Source of the DNA: an uncultured Eubacterium sp.
Lineage (GTDB): Bacteria; Bacillota; Clostridia; Lachnospirales; Lachnospiraceae
DNA length: 11,223 bases
Direction of reading: 5' to 3'
NCBI GenBank assembly: GCA_910584595.1
Contig: CAJUBQ010000080.1
Span: 10,056 to 21,278 of the forward strand
The notes beneath the pieces are model-generated. The model had not been told where the DNA came from. It made no database searches and saw nothing but the letters and a program-made list of their open reading frames with translations. This document shows, in pieces, positions 1 through 7,452 of this stretch (position 1 is its first letter; every line of letters begins with the position of its first letter). Both the position numbers and the translations under genes were made by a program.

Positions 1-110
1 TAAACTTCTTGCTCAGCCCAATGAAAACTAAACTTCTTGCTCAGCCCAATGAAAACTAAACTTCTTGCTCAGCCCAATGAAAAAAACTTCTTGCTCAGCC
101 CAATGAAAAC
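1..110. repeat. Tandem ~28-bp repeat, four copies, of a terminator arm
   Basis: Four head-to-tail copies start at 1, 29, 57 and 83. Copies 1 and 2 are identical. Copy 3 is 2 bp shorter, and copy 4 starts with a in place of t. Each contains the core AACTTCTTGCTCAGCCC. This core is the left arm of the hairpin described at 81-140, so the array is a repeated half-terminator. The 28-bp period is not a multiple of three, which argues against a coding repeat. There are no unique spacers, so it is not a CRISPR array. The array touches the window edge and may have more copies to the left. Confidence 0.9.
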
Positions 111-140
111 TAAAATCATCGGGCCGGCAAGAAGTTTTTT
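81..140 (-). terminator. Intrinsic terminator, probably bidirectional
   Basis: AAAAAACTTCTTGC (81-94) pairs perfectly with GCAAGAAGTTTTTT (127-140). After a small internal loop, GCCC (98-101) pairs with GGGC (121-124), leaving a 19-nt loop. Read on the minus strand, the stem ends in six T residues and lies just past the stop codon of the choloylglycine-hydrolase-family gene. On the plus strand the stem also ends in six T residues. It is therefore the likely end of the 3845-197 transcription unit and could also stop transcripts entering from the left. Confidence 0.8.
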
Positions 141-196
141 GTTCTGTTTTTATATAAACAGATTTCAAAAAACAGAAATGTGTTCAAATCTAAAAA

Positions 197-1213
197 TTAG
201 TTTAGATTTAAAATATCCTGTTCAAATGGAATAGATATTTCTTTTAGCGCCGTACTTGTATTATTTAATTCTTTACTTAAATCGATACAGCAAACTCTGC
301 AGTTGGTAGATGTTGAAAAATAATATTTCAGGCTCTCTGCACACATCACAGAAGTACACAACGTTTTCTCGTGATACGGCGACCTCTCCTCTGGCGGCGT
401 ATAAATAGCCCCTTCTGGAACATCTACACATTCAAATACATTAAACATTTTATTTACTGCATCTATTTCATCTACCGGCGTTGGCATAAAATTTTTTGAA
501 AATGCAAGCCGAACAAATCTTGAAACAGGCGTATAGTCTCCTGGCAGCCCTAAGTAGCCAGAGCCTTCTCCTAATTCACTGATTGTGTAATTTACTACTT
601 TTTGCGGATCACGTGCCAGATTTGACGTCCCTAAATAATTGCAAAGATTAATCTTTTGCCATTCATAAGTAGGAGCATTCGTCAATACGCCGATTTCGCT
701 GCGGTAAATTTTCAATCCGTTTTCCAGCGGCTCTACAACTACAGATTCGCCGGTCCGATCCGAAAACATATAGTGACATGGCAAATCCAACCCTGTATTT
801 AGCTCATTAATAACATTAATATTATTCATAAGCTGAACAGCTTCTTCGATATTTTTTGACTTTCCTAAAACAAACGGAAGCATTAATCCGGAATTTACGG
901 TATATTCAGCTTTCTTTGTGTCAAATTTTGCAAAATGCGGAAAAAACAGCAATGTTCCCATTAATCCCTGCTCATTCATCCCTTCTGTCAATAGCGGCGT
1001 GCCAAGCATGGAAACATTCATTCCAACCATTGCATAATCTACCGTTTGCTTACGATTACTTTCGTTTGTTTGAAAAGTCAATAAAATTTCATAATTTTTC
1101 GGAATAATGACGATTTTATTTGTGCTGATATCTCCATACTGGTCATAAGTTCTTCCGATAAAATGTTTGTCATCTGAAGATGAACATGTAAAACTGCTGC
1201 AACAGGCTTTCAT
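197..1213 (-). CDS. Choloylglycine hydrolase / penicillin V acylase family amidase
   Basis: This 338-residue protein belongs to the N-terminal-nucleophile hydrolases that cut amide bonds in conjugated bile acids, penicillin V or other N-acyl amides. Against the family pattern, Cys5 has the right spacing to Arg21 and Asp24 to be the nucleophile, which implies removal of a short MKAC leader. Asn179 (LTNAPT) and Arg232 (PGDYTPVSRF) match the other conserved catalytic positions. The site that is Asn82 in bile salt hydrolases and Tyr82 in penicillin V acylases is Phe90 here (LLFFP), so the substrate may not be a bile salt. The length is normal for the family and there is no signal peptide, so it is probably cytoplasmic. 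The start is supported by AGGAGG (1221-1226) 7 nt upstream. The gene lies 58 bp after the arabinanase with no terminator between them, so read-through is likely; a weak promoter-like pair (TTAAAG, 18 nt, CATAAT) also sits in the gap. Confidence 0.88.
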   Translation of the reverse strand: MKACCSSFTCSSSDDKHFIGRTYDQYGDISTNKIVIIPKNYEILLTFQTNESNRKQTVDYAMVGMNVSMLGTPLLTEGMNEQGLMGTLLFFPHFAKFDTKKAEYTVNSGLMLPFVLGKSKNIEEAVQLMNNINVINELNTGLDLPCHYMFSDRTGESVVVEPLENGLKIYRSEIGVLTNAPTYEWQKINLCNYLGTSNLARDPQKVVNYTISELGEGSGYLGLPGDYTPVSRFVRLAFSKNFMPTPVDEIDAVNKMFNVFECVDVPEGAIYTPPEERSPYHEKTLCTSVMCAESLKYYFSTSTNCRVCCIDLSKELNNTSTALKEISIPFEQDILNLN

Positions 1214-1271
1214 ACTGATACCTCCTGATATTCCTGATTTGTTTCATTATGACTGTTTCATTTTCTATACT

Positions 1272-3845
1272 TTAACCTGCCGGTTCCAGAATCCACTTCT
1301 GACAGTCTCTTCCGGCATACTCCCACTGTGCAATATTTCCGCCCGGCTGTGTGCTCCATTCATATACATCTAATCCAGAGCGATAATTGCTGGCTCCGGT
1401 CAACAGCGCATAGGCGCCGTCTGCCAGACGTTCGATCTTAAATTTTTGGTTGGCAGCGCCGTTATATGTATACTGAATAATGTTGGCATTATCCGCTGCG
1501 CTTTTTCCAGCCACATCCAAACACTTTGTATATCCGGATGCTCCGGTTAAAATATGATAATATCCATCGCCGTCAGCAACAATTTTAAACTTCTGTGCAT
1601 CCGCGCCATTATAAAGCCACTGCTGGATATTCGCATTGTTTTCATTGCTGCCGTTTACAACATCCAGGCATAATAAGGAATTTACATTTTTAATATAGAA
1701 GGTTCCTTCCACGCCAGCAATATCAACTGTCGTTTTGCTTCCCCAGATTGTTTCATTATTAGAGCCAATTAAAGTAAATGTCATACGTTCGTTATGTCCC
1801 GTAGTCTCGTCTTTTTGCTTAAAGAATACTCCTTTATAGTCAACCCCGCCAATGGACATCTGACAGTAATAAGTTCCAGGTGTATGGCTCCATGTACCAT
1901 TCACATCACCGGTAATTTTTCCATCACTTGTAAGCGTCACTTTTTTCGTTTCCAACATGCCTACATTTGCCGTAGACGCATCTGTCCCATGATTTACAAA
2001 TTCATAAACGCCTGCCATATCAGACATGCTATAGCCATTGTTTGAAATCTTACTGCCAAGATATTCGTAAACAGCTGTTACCGGCCATTTGTCCTCATTT
2101 AAAAACTGCTGATGCACACGCACTTCATGAAATTCTGTACCACCATTAAAGCGTGTATGGTTTACTAAATACATCTGACCGTCTGTATCGATAAATGCAG
2201 AGTTATGTCCTGCAGATTTATATCCGACAGATAAGGTAGAAAAATCGTAATTGCCCATGACTTTCACGCCTCTTTCTGCCTGATTTGTATCTTTATTATC
2301 GAAAACAGCCGAACGTCCGGCTGCATCCAAATAATTGCCGTTAATTGTTTTGGAACGGTACAACCGCATATGGTATCCGCCGTCAACGCCGAGCCAGCCA
2401 TAGGTTACATATAAATAATAGTAATCACTCGCTGCATCATACAGAATATAAGGAGCCTCGCCTGACTTTGTATAACCTCCTGCAATTCTTGTACCAAAAT
2501 AACCGTCTGTAAGTCCGTTATTGTTCTTTGGATACATCGGCTGTCCGGTTGCTTTATCCAGCTGCAGAATATAAATACCACCGGACCAGGAACCATAAGT
2601 CATCCATAATGCGCCATTTTTATCATACAGAATCGTCGGGTCAATCGCATTCGGGAACAATGTATTATTGTAAGCGCCGTCGACGAACCATCCGGTTCTT
2701 GCACCATTTAATTTACCCTGATCGATCAGTTTTGGTATATTTGTATTTCTATAGTTTGTATTTACTTCCTTTACGCCCAGATTTGATTCTGTTCTGACTA
2801 CATTGTCGCCCTCTGTAAATCCCGAATAGATAATCGTATCTACATAGGAGAACGGGCCTGTAGATGTTTTGGATACGCTGTAGGCAATACAGGAACGTAT
2901 ATAGGTAGAAGATGTACAATAATACATCATATAAGCGCCTTTGCTGCCATCATTCCAGGTATAATCCGGATTGTAAATAATATCCGGAGCCCATACAGCA
3001 TGACCGCCGGAACAATCCTGGTCATTATATCCTGCCCATAAAAACGGCGATGCCAATGCGTGTTCCAATGGCTCGTTATTTGCGGATGTTGAACTTCCGG
3101 TATTCGTTCCTGCTTCTATCAGATTCCATTTCTGACAGTCTCCGCCCCAGAAATTCCATTGTGTAATATTTCCGCCCGGTTCTTCAGACCATTCATATAC
3201 ATCCAGCCCGGACTTGCATCCGCTTACTTTTGTCAAAATCGAGTAAGTGCCGTCTGCCTGCTGCACGATACGGTATTTTTGCATTTCACCATTTCCGTAT
3301 TGCCATTGCTGAATATTTGTTCCATCCGCGGCAGCGCCTTCATTAACGTCTATGCAGCCCTTGTAGCCTGAAGCTCCGGTAAGAATATAATAATATCCGT
3401 CTCCGGTAGATACAAAGCGGAATTTCTGCGCTTCAGAACCATTAAAATCCCATTGCCGGATATTTGCTCCGTTATCCGCAGAGCCATCTGCAACGTCCAG
3501 ATATAATTTACTGAATTTGTTCTGAACATAATAGGTTCCTTCTACATTTTCACTGGCATACAGCGTCTTATTTTCATATCCCTGTGTCCCAATCCCAGAC
3601 CAGTTTCTCAGGTCTTTCGAAGTTGCCTGTGCCATATGGGAACCAAAGATATGATACGCGTCCTGACCCTCATCATAGTAAATAGATGGATCATGTACAG
3701 ATATCCTTGTAGTCCCTGAAGATGTCGATGAACTGGCCGCTGCCAGTACATTGCCTGCCGGCAATGCCGATACTGCTGTTATCAATGATAACGACAGCGC
3801 TATGGCTTTTCCCCAAAAGCCACGTTTTAAAAACTGTTTTTTCAT
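1272..3845 (-). CDS. Secreted GH43 endo-1,5-alpha-L-arabinanase with two ricin-type lectin domains
   Basis: This 857-residue secreted enzyme is predicted to cut arabinan, a pectin side chain. Residues 1-36 form a signal peptide (basic start, hydrophobic core, cleavage near LAA). The GH43 five-bladed propeller starts at about residue 48 with the base Asp52 (HDP). It is then interrupted by a ricin-B/CBM13-like domain (about 102-246) and resumes from about 257 to 600. The resumed part includes Asp402 (AIDPT), acid Glu463 (GEAPY) and His547 (GHNS), which match the catalytic and metal-site residues of Bacillus arabinanases of the Abn2 type. Residues 610-705 resemble the beta-rich C-terminal domain of that subfamily. 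A second lectin domain covers 712-857, with QxW motifs. No cell-wall anchor is visible, so it is probably released. The open frame extends 20 codons further upstream, but AAGGAG (3851-3856) 5 nt before this ATG and the signal peptide favour this start. Confidence 0.92.
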   Translation of the reverse strand: MKKQFLKRGFWGKAIALSLSLITAVSALPAGNVLAAASSSTSSGTTRISVHDPSIYYDEGQDAYHIFGSHMAQATSKDLRNWSGIGTQGYENKTLYASENVEGTYYVQNKFSKLYLDVADGSADNGANIRQWDFNGSEAQKFRFVSTGDGYYYILTGASGYKGCIDVNEGAAADGTNIQQWQYGNGEMQKYRIVQQADGTYSILTKVSGCKSGLDVYEWSEEPGGNITQWNFWGGDCQKWNLIEAGTNTGSSTSANNEPLEHALASPFLWAGYNDQDCSGGHAVWAPDIIYNPDYTWNDGSKGAYMMYYCTSSTYIRSCIAYSVSKTSTGPFSYVDTIIYSGFTEGDNVVRTESNLGVKEVNTNYRNTNIPKLIDQGKLNGARTGWFVDGAYNNTLFPNAIDPTILYDKNGALWMTYGSWSGGIYILQLDKATGQPMYPKNNNGLTDGYFGTRIAGGYTKSGEAPYILYDAASDYYYLYVTYGWLGVDGGYHMRLYRSKTINGNYLDAAGRSAVFDNKDTNQAERGVKVMGNYDFSTLSVGYKSAGHNSAFIDTDGQMYLVNHTRFNGGTEFHEVRVHQQFLNEDKWPVTAVYEYLGSKISNNGYSMSDMAGVYEFVNHGTDASTANVGMLETKKVTLTSDGKITGDVNGTWSHTPGTYYCQMSIGGVDYKGVFFKQKDETTGHNERMTFTLIGSNNETIWGSKTTVDIAGVEGTFYIKNVNSLLCLDVVNGSNENNANIQQWLYNGADAQKFKIVADGDGYYHILTGASGYTKCLDVAGKSAADNANIIQYTYNGAANQKFKIERLADGAYALLTGASNYRSGLDVYEWSTQPGGNIAQWEYAGRDCQKWILEPAG
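1275..1712 (-). repeat. C-terminal ricin-type lectin domain (copy 2)
   Basis: This codes for residues 712-857 of the arabinanase. It is closely related to the inserted lectin domain at 3108-3542. Both run through the same landmarks: GT(Y/F)Y, ANI(R/Q)QW, AQKF, ILTGASGY, SGLDVYEWS, PGGNI(T/A)QW and DCQKW. The match is visible in the DNA as well, for example around the shared SGLDVYEWS segment. This points to duplication within the gene. Confidence 0.85.
3108..3542 (-). repeat. Inserted ricin-type lectin domain (copy 1)
   Basis: This codes for about residues 102-246 and sits inside the GH43 propeller, between the strand carrying Asp52 and the next blade (WAPDIIYN). It has three trefoil repeats marked by IRQW, IQQW and ITQW, each followed by a (Q)KF/QKY/QKW segment. 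It resembles the C-terminal copy over its whole length. The linker after it (TNTGSSTSANN) is low-complexity, as expected for an inserted module. Confidence 0.85.
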
Positions 3846-3850
3846 TGTTG

Positions 3851-3856
3851 CTCCTT
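3851..3856 (-). promoter_or_regulatory. Ribosome binding site deciding the arabinanase start
   Basis: AAGGAG on the minus strand lies 5 nt before the ATG at 3845. The longer frame starting at 3905 has no comparable site and would place 20 residues in front of a clean signal peptide. Confidence 0.8.
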
Positions 3857-3896
3857 CCTTTCCCAGTAGTACGGTTCTATTTGTAGTTACTGTTAT

Positions 3897-3925
3897 ATCA
3901 TACACTATTTATTGACAAATTTCAA
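3897..3925 (-). promoter_or_regulatory. Predicted sigma-A promoter of the arabinanase gene
   Basis: On the minus strand TTGAAA (3920-3925) is followed after 17 nt by TATGAT (3897-3902), both close to consensus. Transcription would start near 3889, giving a leader of about 45 nt. No clear catabolite-repression or arabinose-repressor box was recognised around it. The rest of the gap to 3990 is AT-rich without features I can support. Confidence 0.65.
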
Positions 3926-4094
3926 CAAAAATTTTTAAATTTGTAATATGTTTTTGACAGATTAAGCACGCAAAAAGAATATGATAGTAGTATAAGTTGT
4001 AAATACTTCTATTATTTCAGGCAAAATATGCTGTTTTTTTAATAAACTGTTTAAAACGGACAATTTGAGGGTATTCCAGTATGCATTCTTTCCC

Positions 4095-4117
4095 GCGCTC
4101 ATGCCAAAAATGGGCGC
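4095..4117. other. Second hairpin next to the operon terminator
   Basis: GCGCTCAT (4095-4102) pairs with ATGGGCGC (4110-4117), including one G-T pair, around a 7-nt loop. It directly follows the T run of the terminator at 4118-4152 when read on the minus strand. It has no T run of its own in that direction. It may stabilise the 3' end or act as a backup pause. Confidence 0.5.
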
Positions 4118-4152
4118 AAAAAAACAGGAAGCCTTTTCTTGACTTCCTGTTT
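4118..4152 (-). terminator. Intrinsic terminator of the SCP2-to-ligase operon
   Basis: On the minus strand AAACAGGAAG (4143-4152) pairs with CTTCCTGTTT (4122-4131) around an 11-nt loop. The stem runs into seven T residues (complement of the A run at 4118-4124). It lies about 50 nt after the ligase stop codon. Confidence 0.9.
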
Positions 4153-4199
4153 CAATTCAGTACCAATTTCACCTGCTGTTACTCTTGCAGAAATTATAT

Positions 4200-5708
4200 T
4201 TAATATCTTTTAATCTTCTTAGAAGGAGTCTTATCAAATTCTGTCTCGCGTACTTTGAGACTATATATTTTTTTATGTGCAGGAGCTGTCTGATTATAGG
4301 CATCAATGAGTTTTTGAAGCTTTGCCGGAATGTCTGCAATCTCTTTTTTCTGTGCATATTCATAATCCGGGAAAATTTCTGCTTCTATGACGCCTTGCGC
4401 GTCTCTGACAAGAATTTCCTGTACGAGACGGTCAGAACCAATCTTATTTTCCAGCTCTTCAGGTGATACGTTTTCACCGTTTTTCGTTATAATAAGATTT
4501 TTTAAACGTCCGGTTAAATGAATGTAATGATCCGCATCCACATATCCCAGATCCCCGGTGCGCAGCCATCCGTCTACGAGTGTTTCTTCTGTTTCTTCTG
4601 GCATATTGTAATATCCCTGCATCACGCTGCTGCCGCGTACCCACAATTCGTTGTCGACGGTTTTTGCTTCGCAGTTAGGCATTAGCTTTCCTACCGTATC
4701 TTTGCGGATATCCCAGCTTAGATTTGTACTGATTACTGGTGCGCATTCTGTCATCCCATAGCCTTGCAGAATCGTAATGCCGTATTTTTCAAACAAATCA
4801 ATCAGGTCCGGATTCAGATATGCGCCGCCGCTGCAGATCGTATGCAGCTGGTCGCCAAACACTTCCTTTTTCACGATTTCAGGCGGAAGCGCCGCCGCTT
4901 CTTCCAGTTTCTTTGCAAGCGTTTCGATCATAAGCGGTACCATAAGTATCATATTTGGCTCAAACAGTTTGATATTTTTCGCAACCCGGATCAGTGAATC
5001 GTTGATGCAGATAACGCTTCCGAGTGAAATTCCTTTTAAAATATCCATACTCAGACAGTAAGCATGATGAATCGGCAATACGGAAAGCACAACGGTTCTT
5101 TCCGGAATCTTCATATCCAGACAGGTTGCGTTCTCTGCCATATTACGCTGCGTAAGCATTACGCCTTTGCTCTTTCCGGTTGTTCCTGAGGTAAACATGA
5201 TCGTACAAAGCGCTTCAGGATTTGCCCAATGATCGAAGCTGCCTGCATGTTCTTGTAACAGCTGCCAAAATGATAAGATATCATCGGTACTTTCTTCCTG
5301 CTGCATGGAAATCAGATATTTTAACTTTGGACAGCGTTCTTTTACAATAGCAAGTACATCTTTACGAATTTCATCTATAATAAACACCGTCACATCTGCA
5401 CGATCGACCAGTTCACACATTTCTTCAGCCGGAAGCGATACATCCAGCGGAACTGCCACGCTGCCGGAATTTACGACGCCGAAATATGCAACGATCCACT
5501 CATAAGAAGTCATGCCTGTCATAGCAATATGGCTTCCCTGTTCCCCGAGCGCTTTTAATACACAAGAAAAGCTTTCACTGTCCTGCTTTAATTGCGTGAA
5601 CGATTTTGCTTCTACCACATCTTTTTTTACTTTATAACGAATCGCATCCTGATCGCCAAATTCCTGCTGTGCATGTACGATAATCTCACGAATTGTGTTG
5701 CAAACCAT
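4200..5708 (-). CDS. AMP-forming acyl ligase (adenylation enzyme, FadD-like)
   Basis: This 502-residue member of the ANL superfamily activates a carboxylic acid with ATP to an acyl-adenylate and transfers it to a thiol, here probably the ACP encoded just upstream. The core motifs are present: FTSGTTGKSK (172-181), GYGMTE (316-321), TGD (384-386), the hinge GRLKN with ITKNGENVSPEE (400-418), and the C-terminal TPSKKIK with the catalytic lysine. The sequence looks more like fatty-acyl ligases than amino-acid adenylation domains, so a fatty acid is the likely substrate; this is inference. There is no signal peptide or membrane segment. AGGAGG (5718-5723) lies 9 nt before the ATG. It is the last gene of the operon, 33 nt after the ACP gene, and a strong terminator follows. 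Confidence 0.9.
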   Translation of the reverse strand: MVCNTIREIIVHAQQEFGDQDAIRYKVKKDVVEAKSFTQLKQDSESFSCVLKALGEQGSHIAMTGMTSYEWIVAYFGVVNSGSVAVPLDVSLPAEEMCELVDRADVTVFIIDEIRKDVLAIVKERCPKLKYLISMQQEESTDDILSFWQLLQEHAGSFDHWANPEALCTIMFTSGTTGKSKGVMLTQRNMAENATCLDMKIPERTVVLSVLPIHHAYCLSMDILKGISLGSVICINDSLIRVAKNIKLFEPNMILMVPLMIETLAKKLEEAAALPPEIVKKEVFGDQLHTICSGGAYLNPDLIDLFEKYGITILQGYGMTECAPVISTNLSWDIRKDTVGKLMPNCEAKTVDNELWVRGSSVMQGYYNMPEETEETLVDGWLRTGDLGYVDADHYIHLTGRLKNLIITKNGENVSPEELENKIGSDRLVQEILVRDAQGVIEAEIFPDYEYAQKKEIADIPAKLQKLIDAYNQTAPAHKKIYSLKVRETEFDKTPSKKIKRY

Positions 5709-5741
5709 AACAGTTGTCCTCCTTTTTCTGCTGTCGAATGC

Positions 5742-5969
5742 TTATGCTGATAGCTTTTCCAGATAATCAACGGCTTCTTGCACCGTACGAATCTGCGCTG
5801 CTTCCTGCTGGTCGATTTCAATATCAAATTCATCTTCCAGTTCGCCAAGCATGCTCATAAAGTCAAAAGATGTAAACTTTAAGTCTTCCATAAAGCGTGA
5901 CTCCGGTTTTACGTCAGCCGGATTGACTTCTACATAATTACTGATAATTTCTGCTAATTTTTCAAACAT
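5742..5969 (-). CDS. Acyl carrier protein, free-standing
   Basis: This 75-residue acidic four-helix carrier protein has Ser34, in the segment DLKFTSFDFMSML, at the position that receives the 4'-phosphopantetheine arm. The usual motif is DSL, and TSF here is a mild variant. The size and the acidic helix II (GELEDEFDIEI) are typical. It lies between the condensation gene and the ligase gene, so it most likely carries the activated acyl group from one to the other and is not the housekeeping fatty-acid ACP. No phosphopantetheinyl transferase gene is in the window, so a chromosomal one must act on it. AAGAGG (5978-5983) lies 8 nt before the start. Confidence 0.9.
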   Translation of the reverse strand: MFEKLAEIISNYVEVNPADVKPESRFMEDLKFTSFDFMSMLGELEDEFDIEIDQQEAAQIRTVQEAVDYLEKLSA

Positions 5970-6054
5970 TTCAGATTCCTCTTTTCTTTTTCCACTCCAT
6001 TTTACGTGTTTTTTTCCGCTGGCTTTACAATCATTTTCATCCGAATTATTTTTG

Positions 6055-7452
6055 CTAAATCAATTTAATAATTTCTCCTACGGAGAGATTTGGATTTTCT
6101 GCGCCCTTGAACATGATTTTACACAGATAGTAATATAAATACTCTAACTGTTTTCTGCTGACAGCGCGTATTTGATGTTCAAAATTAAAGTCCAGTCCAT
6201 TATCTTCCGGGCGATGCATAACCGTAAGGTACATGCCCTGCGTCGTGGCTCCGTTAGAATACCATTTTGTCTTGTACTGGATACCGCCCAGCTTTTCCAG
6301 CCCTTCGTCCTGAAGCGTCATTGGCTGATAAGTTAACGCCATCGGTTCATAGGTCTGTCCCGGAGCATTTGGATATATTTTACTGCGATATGCAAAATAA
6401 GCAACCGGATCATAGTTTGCATGACGGAACATTTCATTTTGGCGGTCACGAATTTCGTATATGGCATCCAGAAACGTTCGGTCCTCCGTAATAATCGTTC
6501 GGAACGGGAAAGAATGGATTCTCGTACCACCGGATTTTTTTTCTTTTAATGTCGCGCGTCTTGCAATTGCGGTATTAATAGATACATCATCATTTCCGTT
6601 CATTTTTTGGAAATATGTCCGAAGACCCATCAAAAGCAGGCATGTTAACGATACATGGTATTTTTCGCAAAAATTCATCAGCCGTTTTGTCGGTTCCTCT
6701 TCCAAATGGAAGATATCAATATCTGCATCTACAGAGTCCGATACATTGACCGCTGCCCGCAAGTTTGGATTGCCCGATTTTTCACGTTCCATCTCAAGTC
6801 TCCCGCTGCCGTCGATCCCGTTATAAATTGGTTCGGATTGTTCGATCAGCTTATGGAAAAAGGCTTCGTCTCTTGCCTGTGCCTTACTGCCTTCGTATGC
6901 CAGATCTTTTTGTATCTGTTCGATATAAGAAGACATGTCCTTTGGATATGGAACATCTTCATACATCCGGTTGCTGTACAGCTCAATAATATCCCGCAGG
7001 AAGCAGATTAAAGACTGCGCATCCATCATACGATGGTCTGACAGCAGATATACACCGCAAAAACCATCCGGCGTCTTTATCATAACAACCTTGTTCATCG
7101 GGATATCTTCTTCCACAAATGGAACGCGTGTCCATGCACGCATCGTCTGCTCCGCTTCTTCCATAGTTTTACCTGTAAAATCTACAAACTCAATCTCGCG
7201 GTCTTCCTGATCGACGATGTACTGATACCATGTCCCGTCTTTATCCGATGTAAATCGTACACGCATACATTCGTTTCGTTCATAAGCTTTATAGATGCAT
7301 TCTCTTAACACATTCCAGTCCAAATCCACCTGAATCGTCAAACTTGTGCCAATATTTAATACTTCTTTTTTCGGACAAAAATTCAAATAATAAAAGTGAA
7401 ATTTTTGCGCGGTTGTCAGCGGATATACTTTATAACCTTTTCTTGTTTTCAT
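6055..7452 (-). CDS. Free-standing NRPS-type condensation domain protein
   Basis: This 465-residue protein spans one condensation domain with no carrier or adenylation domain attached. It begins with the typical YPLTTAQ segment (10-16). The active-site motif HHxxxDG appears as DHRMMDA (139-145), so the catalytic His140 and structural Asp144 remain while the first His and the Gly are changed. Arg299 (IARR) and the SFPFR segment fit the usual C-lobe motifs, and GLDFNFEHQ (419-427) fits the late beta strand. Such proteins join a carrier-bound acyl group to an amine (VibH-like) or to an alcohol (PapA-like). The ATG overlaps the hydrolase stop codon (ATGA), so translation is coupled; AGAAGGGG (7463-7470) serves as its ribosome binding site. 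Amide versus ester product cannot be decided from sequence. Confidence 0.85.
   Translation of the reverse strand: MKTRKGYKVYPLTTAQKFHFYYLNFCPKKEVLNIGTSLTIQVDLDWNVLRECIYKAYERNECMRVRFTSDKDGTWYQYIVDQEDREIEFVDFTGKTMEEAEQTMRAWTRVPFVEEDIPMNKVVMIKTPDGFCGVYLLSDHRMMDAQSLICFLRDIIELYSNRMYEDVPYPKDMSSYIEQIQKDLAYEGSKAQARDEAFFHKLIEQSEPIYNGIDGSGRLEMEREKSGNPNLRAAVNVSDSVDADIDIFHLEEEPTKRLMNFCEKYHVSLTCLLLMGLRTYFQKMNGNDDVSINTAIARRATLKEKKSGGTRIHSFPFRTIITEDRTFLDAIYEIRDRQNEMFRHANYDPVAYFAYRSKIYPNAPGQTYEPMALTYQPMTLQDEGLEKLGGIQYKTKWYSNGATTQGMYLTVMHRPEDNGLDFNFEHQIRAVSRKQLEYLYYYLCKIMFKGAENPNLSVGEIIKLI

Noticed and set aside
1..110. Possible CRISPR array
   Set aside because: The 28-bp units are directly adjacent without unique spacers, and there are no cas genes.
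186..209. Hairpin AAATCTAAA/TTTAGATTT as the terminator of the Ntn hydrolase gene
   Set aside because: The stem is only A-T rich, overlaps the stop codon and has no T run after it on the minus strand; the hairpin at 81-140 is far better.
37..234. Small plus-strand open frame over the terminator repeats
   Set aside because: It is built from a non-coding repeat whose period shifts frame, it crosses the terminator hairpin, and it lacks a ribosome binding site.
197..1213. Naming the gene bsh (bile salt hydrolase)
   Set aside because: The Asn82-equivalent is Phe, so bile salt activity cannot be claimed; a family-level name is used.
3846..3905. Twenty-codon upstream extension of the arabinanase
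   Set aside because: It precedes a clean signal peptide, contains the ribosome binding site and overlaps the predicted -10 region.
3954..3985. Plus-strand promoter (TTGACA with TATGAT)
   Set aside because: The spacer is 20 nt and no gene follows on the plus strand; a small RNA cannot be excluded but nothing else supports one.
4185..4466. Plus-strand open frame opposite the ligase gene
   Set aside because: It is a shadow of the ligase coding sequence and shows no recognisable protein features; the other antisense frames over genes were dismissed for the same reason.
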